This document shows, piece by piece, positions 53,253 through 61,177 of a stretch of DNA of 61,177 bases. The notes below the pieces were generated by a model. It did no database searches. It was given only the letters and a program-made list of their open reading frames with translations, and was not told where the DNA came from. The stretch spans positions 1-61,177 of the forward strand of contig NZ_BAYE01000031.1 in assembly GCF_000685095.1 (NCBI RefSeq), written 5' to 3'. Source of the stretch: Paraburkholderia caledonica NBRC 102488. Its GTDB lineage: Bacteria > Pseudomonadota > Gammaproteobacteria > Burkholderiales > Burkholderiaceae. The position numbers and the translations under genes are program-made. Each line of letters opens with the position of its first letter. Position 1 is the first letter of the stretch.

Positions 53253-54416
53253 ATGCGCCGCTCATCGTTCCTTGTACGCCTGATCCTGATTGGCATCCTG
53301 CTGCACATTTACGTCGGCTTCCGTTTGCTCCCGGACATGCCGGTGGGCATGACCGTTCGCACGCTGGCAGGCTTGTGGCTCGTGCTGTCGGTCTTGCTCA
53401 TTCCGCTCGGCATGCTTGCGCGCACGATTAAACGGCAACCGCTCGGCGATCGGCTCGCGTGGATCGGCTTGCTGGCAATGGGCTTCTTCTCTTCGCTGCT
53501 GGTTCTCACATTTGCGCGCGACCTGGTGCTGGCCTCACTAATGACCGTGGACGCGATCTGGCCAGGCACAATCGCTCTCGCCCGTTGGCGGACCGGCACC
53601 GCGGCTGCCGTGCCGTTGCTTGCAATACTGTCGACACTGGTCGGGCTCTTCAATGCTCGCCGCCGCGCCCGCGTCGTGACAATCGAGGTGCCCATCGAAG
53701 ATCTGCCAGCCGCCCTCGATGGCTTCACGATTGTTCAGATCAGCGACATTCACGTGGGTCCGACTATCAAGCGCCGGTATGTGGAAGCTATCGTCGACGC
53801 GGTGAATCATCTGAAGCCTGACCTCATTGCCGTGACAGGCGACGTGGTGGACGGCACGGTCCCACAGCTGACTCATCACACGCAGCCGCTCTCGCGCTTG
53901 AGTGCACGTCACGGTGCGTTCCTGGTTACTGGCAATCACGAGTATTACGCGGGAGCCAACGCGTGGATCGACGAATTCCGGCGCCTCGGACTCAACGTGT
54001 TACTCAACGAACACGTGATCGTCGAGCATGACGGCGCGCGCGCCGTCATTGCCGGCGTAACCGATTATTCGGCTGGCCATCATGATCCGCTGCACCGCAG
54101 TGACCCGATGGCAGCGATCGCGGGTGCACCGGGCGATGTGCTGATCAAAGTGCTGCTTGCGCACCAGCCACGCTCTGCCGAAGCAGCCGCTGCAGCCGGC
54201 TTCACGCTGCAACTGTCGGGTCATACGCACGGCGGCCAGTTCTTCCCGTGGAACTTCTTCGTGCGGATTCAGCAACCGTTCACCGCTGGCCTCGCACGCC
54301 TGAACGGATTGTGGGTATACACGAGCCGCGGCACCGGTTACTGGGGACCGCCGAAGCGCCTTGGCGCGCCTTCTGAGATCACCCGGGTGCGCCTTGTGCC
54401 CGGCGAGCCAGACTAG
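53253..54416 (+). CDS. Membrane-anchored metallophosphoesterase (YkuE-like)
   Basis: A 387-residue protein with three or four N-terminal transmembrane helices (residues 7-135), then a calcineurin-like phosphoesterase domain. Metal ligands are visible as Asp165-x-His167 in ISDIHVG, Asp197 in VTGDVVDG, Asn228-His229-Glu230 in VTGNHEYY, and the closing SGHTHGGQFFPW. Such proteins hydrolyse phosphomonoesters or pyrophosphates (UDP-diacylglucosamine-type substrates in relatives); the substrate here is unknown. Confidence 0.92.
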   Translation: MRRSSFLVRLILIGILLHIYVGFRLLPDMPVGMTVRTLAGLWLVLSVLLIPLGMLARTIKRQPLGDRLAWIGLLAMGFFSSLLVLTFARDLVLASLMTVDAIWPGTIALARWRTGTAAAVPLLAILSTLVGLFNARRRARVVTIEVPIEDLPAALDGFTIVQISDIHVGPTIKRRYVEAIVDAVNHLKPDLIAVTGDVVDGTVPQLTHHTQPLSRLSARHGAFLVTGNHEYYAGANAWIDEFRRLGLNVLLNEHVIVEHDGARAVIAGVTDYSAGHHDPLHRSDPMAAIAGAPGDVLIKVLLAHQPRSAEAAAAAGFTLQLSGHTHGGQFFPWNFFVRIQQPFTAGLARLNGLWVYTSRGTGYWGPPKRLGAPSEITRVRLVPGEPD

Positions 54417-54435
54417 TGCCGCTGAAAGCGGCGCT
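54415..54435. terminator. Hairpin after the metallophosphoesterase gene
   Basis: AGTGCCGCT and AGCGGCGCT form a 9-bp stem (one G-T wobble) with a GAA loop, overlapping the stop codon. Little T-tract; it sits between convergent genes. Confidence 0.4.
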
Positions 54436-54490
54436 CGAAAGCACACGCTTTGTTCGCTCGACGCAGCAGGCAGGCAAATGAAAACGCTCG

Positions 54491-55027
54491 TTACTGCGCG
54501 GGCGCGACCGCGACACTGATTTGCGGCGCGAACGCCACCGACACTTGCATGCCCGGGGTTACGTTCGCCAGCTTTGCCGGATCGCGGCCCTGGAGATGGA
54601 AGACCGAGCCGTTGGCGTCTTTCAACGCCATCACGCCGGAAGCATGGTCGATTGCCTGCACTTGAGCGCTTACGTTCTGCTCGGGGTCGGTCTGTCCGAG
54701 TGACGCAGCGGCAGGAGCGATTGCGCCTTCGCCGTTCGCACCGTGCGTAACCCTGATCACAGCGGTACGCATCATACGGATATGGACCTTGCCGCCTTGG
54801 CTGATTCGCGCAAGGTCACGGGTATCCGTAATGTCGAACGACGCCTCACCGCCCTGCACGTCTCGCACAGTCACGGAATGCTTTGCGCGGTCGACAGATG
54901 TCACGACGCCTTCCGCCTGCAGGGTACTGCTTCCTTCAAACGGAGCAGGCAGACCTGCGGCGAAGGACGCGAACGGGGCAGCGGCAATCAACGCGCCCGC
55001 AATGATGCCAAGAGCTTTAGTTTTCAT
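54491..55027 (-). CDS. Exported protein of unknown function
   Basis: A 178-residue protein with a signal peptide (residues 1-23, ending SFAAG) and a beta-rich mature part containing two copies of a similar pattern: AEGVVTSVDRAKHSVTVRD and QVQAIDHASGVMALKDANG. This internal repeat suggests a duplicated small beta fold of the OB/DUF5666 type, which is inference. The start at 55027 has GAGGA upstream; the longer frame adds 18 unlikely residues. No operon partner. Confidence 0.78.
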   Translation of the reverse strand: MKTKALGIIAGALIAAAPFASFAAGLPAPFEGSSTLQAEGVVTSVDRAKHSVTVRDVQGGEASFDITDTRDLARISQGGKVHIRMMRTAVIRVTHGANGEGAIAPAAASLGQTDPEQNVSAQVQAIDHASGVMALKDANGSVFHLQGRDPAKLANVTPGMQVSVAFAPQISVAVAPAQ

Positions 55028-55394
55028 ACATTCCTCGACGACATGAACGACAGAGAACGGCGGAGAACGGCGGAGAACCAACGCGGTTCAGCGAACTGGC
55101 CTTTTTTCCAGGCAGGCATAACGATCTTGCGATGCCCGGACAAATACGAAACGTGCGGATAGTGTGTTTATCCTGATGACCGCCGTCAACGTTTGGACTC
55201 CGTATTACTTTGTCGATCGGTCTGCGTTGATCGTCGAAATTTCCTGGTCGCTTTGGTGCGCGTGCATTGTCTACATCTGGCTTACAACAGTTTCAGACAA
55301 TGTTAATTCCGCATCCTGAATATGGACTGCCCCACCGGCTTCGACTAAGCTTTGTCACCGCGTATTTTCCACATTCAACCATGGGGTCTCGATT
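55028..55394. other. Intergenic region, divergent promoters
   Basis: 367 bp between the exported protein and the GlsB-like gene. It contains a short tandem repeat of AGAACGGCGG (55054-55079) and otherwise non-coding sequence. Nothing else stands out. Confidence 0.5.
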
Positions 55395-55649
55395 ATGGAA
55401 CACGGCATCATTGCCTGGCTTGTCATCGGCGCGATCGCTGGCTGGCTGGCCGGCGTGCTCGTCAAAGGCGGCGGCTTCGGCCTTATCGTCGACATCATCG
55501 TCGGCATTGTGGGCGCGTTCATTGGCGGTTGGCTCGCCGGCGTGCTGCACATTTCGCTGGGTGGCGGCTGGATTGGCTCGATCATTACTGCTGTGATCGG
55601 CGCAGTCATCCTGCTGTTTATCATCCGCCTCGTTCGGCGCGGCGGCTAA
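55395..55649 (+). CDS. GlsB/YeaQ/YmgE-family small membrane protein
   Basis: An 84-residue, extremely Gly/Ile-rich protein with three helices. GAIAGWLAGVLVKGGGFGL and GIVGAFIGGWLAGVLHISLGGGWIG are the family's two glycine-zipper segments. Often labelled transglycosylase-associated and linked to stress response; the biochemical role is not known. Confidence 0.93.
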   Translation: MEHGIIAWLVIGAIAGWLAGVLVKGGGFGLIVDIIVGIVGAFIGGWLAGVLHISLGGGWIGSIITAVIGAVILLFIIRLVRRGG

Positions 55650-55664
55650 ACGTAGCGCTGTTGC

Positions 55665-55707
55665 ACAATGCTGGCGTCGGGGGCAACATACCTGACGCCA
55701 GCATTGT
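55665..55707. terminator. Long inverted repeat between convergent genes
   Basis: ACAATGCTGGCGTC (55665-55678) and GACGCCAGCATTGT (55694-55707) pair over 14 perfect bases, and the stem can continue inward by three more pairs (one G-T). It lies between the GlsB-like stop (55649) and the CoA-transferase stop (55714), where it could end transcription from both sides. Confidence 0.65.
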
Positions 55708-55713
55708 CCTGGC

Positions 55714-57228
55714 TTAAGCAGCTGCCTGCGCTGCCGGCAACATCGACCCAGTGTCGCGTAGCCGCGCATGCCAGGCGAAAGCCTCTTCGAGCCGATGCGG
55801 TGTCTGGCCTCCAGCTCGCAACGCATCCCGGTAGTAGTCGCGAAGCAACTCGCGATATTGCGGATGCACGCAATTCTGAATAATGAGTGTGGCGCGTTCG
55901 CGCGGGGCGAGACCGCGCAAATCAGCCAAGCCCTGTTCGGTCACGACCACGTCCACGTCATGCTCGTTGTGGTCGCAGTGGGGAACCATCGGTACGACGC
56001 TGGAAACGCGGCCGCCCTTCGCCGTCGACTTCGTCGCGAAGATCGCACACGACGCATTGCGCGAAAAGTCGCCGGATCCGCCGATGCCGTTCATCATATG
56101 CGTGCCGCCCACATGCGTTGAATTCACGTTGCCGTAAATGTCGAATTCGAGTGCGGTGTTCAATGCGATTAGTCCGAGCCGCCGAATCACTTCGGGATGG
56201 TTGCTCACTTCTTGCGGGCGCAACACGAGGCGGCTGCGGTAACGTTCGAGCTCGCCGAACACCTGCGCCTGACGCGCGGCAGACAACGTGATCGACGCAC
56301 CCGAGGCGAACGTAACCTTGCTCGCATCCAACAGGTCGAAGGTGGAATCCTGCAGCACCTCGGAATAAATTTCGAACGCATCGAAAGGCGCATCCACGAA
56401 GCCGGCCAATACAGCGTTCGCGATCGTGCCTATGCCCGCCTGCAGCGGTGGCAAACGTCGCGGCATACGTCCGTGCGCAACTTCATGCTGGAAAAATTCG
56501 ATCAGATGACCCGCTATCAGACTCGTCTCCGTGTCTGCGGGCAGCACTGTAGAAGGGCTATCTGGCTTGTCGGTTATAACGATCGCCGCGATTCTGTCGG
56601 CTGGAATTTCGATCGCCGGCGTGCCGATGCGATCGCGCGGATGAACGAGCGGCAGCGGCTCGCGATTCGGCCGACGGCCTGGAATCCAGATGTCGTGCAG
56701 GCCCTCCAATGCAAGCGGTTGGGCCAGATTTATCTCAACAATGACCTTATCGGCGAGTATCGCAAAACTTGCAGAGTTGCCCACCGATGTGGTCGGCACT
56801 ATGCCGCCGCTTTCCGTAATAGCTACAGCTTCGATGATCGCGACATCGAGTTTGCCGAGCTGGTTGGCGCGCAGCATTTCGACCGTCTCCGAGAGATGCT
56901 GGTCGACGAACATCACCTCGCCGCGGTTGATTGCGTCCCGCAGCGTCTTGTCGACCTGGAACGGCAACCGGCGCGCCAGCACATGAGCCTCGGTGAGCGT
57001 GCGGTCCACGTCATGGCCAAGCGATGCACCCGTCATTAAAGTGATTCGCAGCGGTTTGCCTTCGTGGCGAGCGCGCTCGGCCAATGCAAGCGGAACCGCT
57101 TTGGCGTCTCCCGCGCGCGTGAAGCCGCTCGCGCCCACGCGCATGCCATCCTGAATTGCAAGTGCTGCGTCGGCGGCGGATACAACTTTGTTGCGTAGCG
57201 AATCGCAGCGAATCCGGTCTTCGTACAT
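55714..57228 (-). CDS. Acetyl-CoA hydrolase/transferase family, succinate:CoA transferase-like
   Basis: A 504-residue family-I CoA transferase. QAGIG at residues 263-267 and the probable catalytic Glu290 in YSEVLQD match the acetyl-CoA:succinate CoA-transferase group; GNVNSTHVGGTHMMNGIGGSG and HCDHNEHDVDVVVTEQG follow. It would swap CoA between acetyl/propionyl and succinate. The ATG at 57228 is preferred over 57246 because GGAGGG lies 10 nt before it, inside the codons of the longer form. Alone in its direction apart from a small secreted protein upstream. Confidence 0.9.
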   Translation of the reverse strand: MYEDRIRCDSLRNKVVSAADAALAIQDGMRVGASGFTRAGDAKAVPLALAERARHEGKPLRITLMTGASLGHDVDRTLTEAHVLARRLPFQVDKTLRDAINRGEVMFVDQHLSETVEMLRANQLGKLDVAIIEAVAITESGGIVPTTSVGNSASFAILADKVIVEINLAQPLALEGLHDIWIPGRRPNREPLPLVHPRDRIGTPAIEIPADRIAAIVITDKPDSPSTVLPADTETSLIAGHLIEFFQHEVAHGRMPRRLPPLQAGIGTIANAVLAGFVDAPFDAFEIYSEVLQDSTFDLLDASKVTFASGASITLSAARQAQVFGELERYRSRLVLRPQEVSNHPEVIRRLGLIALNTALEFDIYGNVNSTHVGGTHMMNGIGGSGDFSRNASCAIFATKSTAKGGRVSSVVPMVPHCDHNEHDVDVVVTEQGLADLRGLAPRERATLIIQNCVHPQYRELLRDYYRDALRAGGQTPHRLEEAFAWHARLRDTGSMLPAAQAAA

Positions 57229-57381
57229 GAAACGGGGTCCCTCCATGGTCAGCGATCGCTCTACCGGTGCGCGCGTCTGCGGTGCGCTTTGGTCGGCGGT
57301 CGGCTTGTCGCGGTGGCCGCGGCGTCAACACCCATTCGCCGCGACACGCTCTCGGACGCGGCGTAATGCCGCTCGATGCTC

Positions 57382-57594
57382 CTAGCTGCCGAAGTAGATG
57401 TTGCAGAAGCTCACAGGGCCGACGCACTCGTCGGCGTTGTTCGCAGGCGCGACAGCCGGCTTTGCCGGGGCAACGCCATCGTTGCGTTGGGCAATCGCCT
57501 GCGGCGCCTGCTGTTGCGGGGCGACCTGCGGCGTCTGAGCATGAGCGACAGCGGCAAACAAAGAGCAAGCGGTCAGGACAATCTTCGATTTCAT
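57382..57594 (-). CDS. Small secreted protein with a C-terminal Cys pair
   Basis: A 70-residue protein: signal peptide residues 1-19 ending AHAQT, a Pro/Gln/Ala-rich stretch, and a short end CVGPVSFCNIYFGS with two cysteines six residues apart that could form a disulphide in the periplasm. GGAG-like bases (TGGAGAACG) precede the ATG. I do not recognise a family. Confidence 0.65.
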   Translation of the reverse strand: MKSKIVLTACSLFAAVAHAQTPQVAPQQQAPQAIAQRNDGVAPAKPAVAPANNADECVGPVSFCNIYFGS

Positions 57595-57732
57595 TTCGTT
57601 CTCCAGGACTAACGGTTACTGCGAGACAGCGATGAAACTATATGACCGCTGTATGTGCGAATAAACGGGGCTGCACAGAAGTGACCTTTCCATCCGGCGG
57701 AAAGATCGCGTCGATGAAGACGCATACTTCCG

Positions 57733-59898
57733 TCAGCGCGATGCGAACGGCGCATCTTTGTCCAGCAAAGCTGTGCGGATGAAATGAAGGCAACTGAGAA
57801 TGCGCTGCACGTCGTGACGTTCGCCGGGATCTGTGCGAACCGCAGCCAACAGGTCCTGAGCGATCCAGATAGCTGAGCGAACCGCTACGAAGGCGCCGTC
57901 CAAAGTTCGCGCGTCGGGCCGCTCGAACAGCTGCGCGAGACGATCGAGCACGGTTTCGACAGCCGGACGCCAACGCGGATCGAGCGGTTGCAGATATTGG
58001 GCACGCCTCGCTTCGTTGCGCAGATCGATTACGGCGTGGCCCACTTCGAGCGTCGCCAGCATCCAGCGCAACGCATGGCGGCGACGCCGCGACCGCCGCG
58101 TCAGCAGAAGACGTAATTGCGATGCGAGGTCGTGGGTGCTCGACTGAAAACGTTGGTTGAGTTCCGGCCGCTGGTCCTTGCATGCGAGTACGGCTTGCGC
58201 CCGCAGATCGCCCATGATTCGTTCGATGAGCCACCGCATATCGGCGGGAAAGACCGTGGCGAGAACAATGGCGGCCAGAAACATCGATGCTGTGAGGGCA
58301 ACGCCGTTGTTGATGAGCAGGTCAGGCTCGAAGGCCACGACGTTATCCGGCCCAGCGAGTAGACAGAAGAACACTGAAAAGCCGACGCCGAGTCCCGCTG
58401 TCCGCTTTCGCGTCGCCAGATACGCACCTATTGCCAGCACGGGCGCAAGCATTACGCAGAGAAGTGGAAAGCCGTCGATGTTCGGGTACACATAGCAGGC
58501 GAATGCGTAACCAACCAGAGTCGCCAATGCGGAGCCGAGCGCCATCTGCACAGCCATGTTTGTAGGGTCCGGCGCGGTGGATGTCAGCGCGCAAGCAAGC
58601 GCTGCGCCGATCACAGCAAGGCCGCCGCTCGGCCAGCCGGTCCCAATCCAGAAGCAGGCGGCGATGCCCATCACCGTAACTGAGCGGATGAACGTGAAGG
58701 CAACCGCATAACCGTTCGTTATACTAACGTAGTAGTTTGCGCTGCGTTCTTGTGGGCGATCGTCGCGCCGGGCAAGCGCGCTGTAAGTGTCGGAGTACTT
58801 CGCGCATTCATCGACAAAGCGGTATAGCAGTTCTGCTGCTGTATCGAAATCCGCCAGCAATTCTGCCGACGCCTCGTGCAACTGTCCTCTTATCTGCCGG
58901 ACATGCCGCGGAAGCGCCGTCTGAAATTGGCGTAGCCGGGCGCTGACATGCGATACATCGACAGATGCGTTCCGCTGCAATGTGAGCAATGCCGCCAGTT
59001 CATGAAGACAAGGGTCGATAGTGGCCATCGTTGCGGACGCGTTGCTGGCGTGAGAGCGCTTGAGCAACTGATGCAGCGCATGCAGACGCGCGCAGGCATG
59101 CATGAACTCGTTGTTCAGACGGCCGAGGCGATGACTACGCAAACGCATCGCCGGGTCTTCGAAGGCAGCGAAGATGCGTGTTGCTTCAAAGCCAACGATT
59201 TCGTCGACGAGAGCCGCGAAACGCCGCTCGAACGCGCTGCGGCTCATCTGGCGAGAAAGCACGTCGGCCGCGAACGCAGTAAAATTACGGTACCGGAGTT
59301 CCAGTGCCCGCAGTAGCGCAAGGCTCGAGCGCTGGGGCACGATCAACGCACTGACCGCGCTTGAGCACACGATCCCAACCGTCACTTCGGCTGCGCGCGT
59401 GAGCGCCGCGAGGAACAGATCGTGGGGTGCCGCGACGGTCGGGATGCCGATCAGCGCCGCTGTGTAACCCGCGAGAACAAAGCCGTACCATCTGAAATGC
59501 CGATACCGGACTGCCGCTGCAATACATGCGCTGACCCAGACGGTCATGCCGAGCATGTGCAACTCAGCCTGCTGGACGAACAACGCGCCGAGCGTCAGTG
59601 CTGCCATCGCGCCCACCGCCGTTCCGACAATCCGATAGAAGCTCTTCGCGAGCACCATCCCGCTGAACGGTTGCATGAGCACGAACACGCTGCTCATAGC
59701 AATACGCGGTTGGGGCAAATCCAGCACCATCGCTATGCCTAGTGCCAGCAATCCTGCAGTGACTGTCTTCAGTAGGTGCAGCCAGGCGAGTCCGTCTGTA
59801 CTCGCCCAGTCGCGAACGCCTGGACTCAAACCTCGCAATACCGCGTGCCACTTTTCAATGGAATCCGAGGTTGGTCTGATCGCATGTTGGCGTTTCAT
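57733..59898 (-). CDS. FUSC-family inner-membrane efflux protein (AaeB/YccS-like)
   Basis: About 721 residues in two halves, each with a hydrophobic bundle of five or six helices (LHLLKTVTAGLLALGIAMVL and onward; later FIRSVTVMGIAACFWIGTGW and onward) and a helical cytosolic region, the layout of fusaric-acid and aromatic-acid exporters. Several starts are possible; 59898 (MKRQHAIRP) gives a normal lead-in, but its ribosome binding site is poor and 59943 or 60033 cannot be excluded. The usual DUF1656 and HlyD-type partners are not seen beside it. Diverges from a LysR regulator. Confidence 0.85.
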   Translation of the reverse strand: MKRQHAIRPTSDSIEKWHAVLRGLSPGVRDWASTDGLAWLHLLKTVTAGLLALGIAMVLDLPQPRIAMSSVFVLMQPFSGMVLAKSFYRIVGTAVGAMAALTLGALFVQQAELHMLGMTVWVSACIAAAVRYRHFRWYGFVLAGYTAALIGIPTVAAPHDLFLAALTRAAEVTVGIVCSSAVSALIVPQRSSLALLRALELRYRNFTAFAADVLSRQMSRSAFERRFAALVDEIVGFEATRIFAAFEDPAMRLRSHRLGRLNNEFMHACARLHALHQLLKRSHASNASATMATIDPCLHELAALLTLQRNASVDVSHVSARLRQFQTALPRHVRQIRGQLHEASAELLADFDTAAELLYRFVDECAKYSDTYSALARRDDRPQERSANYYVSITNGYAVAFTFIRSVTVMGIAACFWIGTGWPSGGLAVIGAALACALTSTAPDPTNMAVQMALGSALATLVGYAFACYVYPNIDGFPLLCVMLAPVLAIGAYLATRKRTAGLGVGFSVFFCLLAGPDNVVAFEPDLLINNGVALTASMFLAAIVLATVFPADMRWLIERIMGDLRAQAVLACKDQRPELNQRFQSSTHDLASQLRLLLTRRSRRRRHALRWMLATLEVGHAVIDLRNEARRAQYLQPLDPRWRPAVETVLDRLAQLFERPDARTLDGAFVAVRSAIWIAQDLLAAVRTDPGERHDVQRILSCLHFIRTALLDKDAPFASR

Positions 59899-60094
59899 TG
59901 GAAGGCAATGCGCCTGGGCTTGTCGCGGAAGAAAGCGCCGGTTCATGTGGACACCGGCGAGCAAGGCGCCGATTGTAAAAGCATGCGATGCCCGCATTAA
60001 CAGGCCAGCCGCGGAACGTCCCTTCCAGAACAAACAACAATGAGCCGATCAGTCGAGCGGACAATACGGCTTCAGCTATGAAATAGAAGGATTG

Positions 60095-61090
60095 ATGGAT
60101 ACGTTACAAAACATGCGCGTGTTCTCGCGCGTAGTGGAAGCCGGCAGTTTTACCGCTGCCGCGCAGTCCTTCAATTCGACGACTGGCGCGATGTCGCGCG
60201 CAGTGTCCGAACTCGAAGCACATCTGCGTACACGCTTGTTGAACCGTTCGACGCGTCGTCTCGCGCTGACTACCGCCGGTGAGCGCTACCTGAAGCGATG
60301 CCAGCAAATACTTGCCGACGTCGACACCGCCGAAGAAGAAGCCAGCGGCGCGCATGAGCGCCCGAGCGGCCCGCTTCGTATGCATAGCTTTGCAAGCATC
60401 GGACAACACTATGTGCTGCCCGCCATTGCACACTATCGCGCGCTTTATCCTGAAGTGACCGTGGAGTTGACGCTGTCGCAGCGCATGCCGGATCTTTTCG
60501 AAGGCAGCGCGGATGTCGCAGTGATTGGTGCTTCTGCGCTACCCGATTCCGACCTTGTTTCGTTCCCGCTTGGAACGACGTTCAGCATACTTTGCGCATC
60601 GCCCGCGTATGTTGAAGCACACGGTGCGCCCGAACGACCTGCCGATCTCGCGCATCACGAATGCCTGATCTTGCATACGCCTGCGTTTGCGCCGCACGAG
60701 TGGGTACTCGACGGCCCCAAGGGCAGCGAGATGATGGAAGTCAATGGTCCTGTGCAGGTGAATATTGCGGAGTCGCTAATCGTCGCGATCCAGGAAGGCA
60801 TGGGAATTGGCATGGTGCCGCTTTACGCTGCCATCGCTGGATTGAGGGATGGCACATTGGTGCGGGTATTGCCGCACTACACGCTGCAGAAGATGAACGT
60901 TTATGCGCTGTATCCGTCCCGGAAGTTCATCGACGCGAAGACGAGGACATGGGTCGAGTTTTTGCGCACGCATTTGCCGAAAGTAATCGCGCGCGATGAG
61001 GCGTTGTTGGCCGACATGCGTCAAATGGATACCGCTGTGGGCGCACTGCCGGGAGTCGTTGCGGGATTGGCTGAAGGAATCACGAAGTAG
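60095..61090 (+). CDS. LysR-family regulator, probably of the FUSC efflux gene
   Basis: A 331-residue LysR protein: helix-turn-helix in residues 3-60 (MRVFSRVVEAGSFTAAAQSF, then SRAVSELEAHLRTRLLNRST) and an effector domain from about 90, with a longer-than-usual C terminus. AGAAGG lies 4 nt before the ATG at 60095, which is preferred to a TTG at 60092. LysR genes divergent from FUSC/AaeB-type exporters commonly respond to aromatic acids, an inference here. Confidence 0.92.
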   Translation: MDTLQNMRVFSRVVEAGSFTAAAQSFNSTTGAMSRAVSELEAHLRTRLLNRSTRRLALTTAGERYLKRCQQILADVDTAEEEASGAHERPSGPLRMHSFASIGQHYVLPAIAHYRALYPEVTVELTLSQRMPDLFEGSADVAVIGASALPDSDLVSFPLGTTFSILCASPAYVEAHGAPERPADLAHHECLILHTPAFAPHEWVLDGPKGSEMMEVNGPVQVNIAESLIVAIQEGMGIGMVPLYAAIAGLRDGTLVRVLPHYTLQKMNVYALYPSRKFIDAKTRTWVEFLRTHLPKVIARDEALLADMRQMDTAVGALPGVVAGLAEGITK

Positions 61091-61177
61091 TAAGCTAGCG
61101 ACGGAAACGGCGCCGCTGTTTCGACTGCGGCGACGAAGCTGTGCGGGGTCGGCCGGCCAGAGTCCGGGTCGCGCAAA

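Noticed and set aside
55054..55079. Tandem AGAACGGCGG repeat
   Set aside because: Two copies plus a partial in non-coding DNA; too short to assign a role.

Overview
The window looks like a chromosomal segment of a GC-rich betaproteobacterium, most likely Burkholderia/Paraburkholderia. This rests on gene content (a malonate decarboxylase operon with a GntR and a LysR regulator, a cyanide-insensitive-type bd oxidase, dense amino-acid and sugar ABC operons, HutC-type regulators) and on codon use strongly biased to G/C at third positions. No rRNA, tRNA, insertion sequence, prophage or CRISPR was seen. It reads as catabolic chromosome rather than a mobile island.

Layout. 1-2.1 kb: ilvD. 2.2-4.4 kb: a uronate module (udh plus an ACS-type MFS carrier) with a terminator and a candidate operator. 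5-7.5 kb: cioA, cioB and a 50-residue cioX-like gene overlapping cioB. 7.9-10.7 kb: a LuxR-type response regulator convergent with a hybrid sensor kinase. 11-11.9 kb: a sigma-factor-like protein of unknown role with a good intrinsic terminator. 12-15.5 kb: an 1136-residue fusion of a GMC/cholesterol-oxidase-like flavoenzyme, carrying a ferredoxin-like Cys motif, to an alpha/beta hydrolase with a Cys nucleophile.

15.5-28.5 kb is the most interesting part: two back-to-back amino-acid ABC transporter modules, each ending in its own HutC/UTRA-type GntR regulator, the two regulators facing tail to tail. Module A (plus strand, with a divergent minus-strand arm) couples the transporter to an IPNS-like 2-oxoglutarate oxygenase and a GlcD/D2HGDH-like FAD dehydrogenase. 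Module B (minus strand) couples a second transporter to a histidine ammonia-lyase homologue that lacks exactly the Ala-Ser-Gly triad from which the MIO electrophile is made. Four palindromes fitting the HutC-subfamily core GTMTAKAC lie at the two module promoters.

28.5-33.8 kb: arylamine N-acetyltransferase, a DUF2501 secreted protein, an OprB porin behind an 18-bp perfect palindrome, and a LysR/EamA-exporter pair. 33.9-45.7 kb is the malonate region: MFS carrier, mdcY-like GntR regulator, mdcA-B-C-D-E-G-H, mdcR, and an MdcR-adjacent DUF1445 gene plus a second MFS carrier. No mdcF/L/M-type carrier was seen, so one of the MFS proteins probably imports malonate. 45.8-50.8 kb: a ytfQ-ytfR-ytfT-yjfF-like sugar ABC operon. 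51-61 kb: mixed housekeeping and stress genes (AlkB-like dioxygenase, RutE-like nitroreductase, metallophosphoesterase, GlsB-like protein, CoA transferase, FUSC efflux protein with a divergent LysR regulator, and small secreted or membrane proteins).
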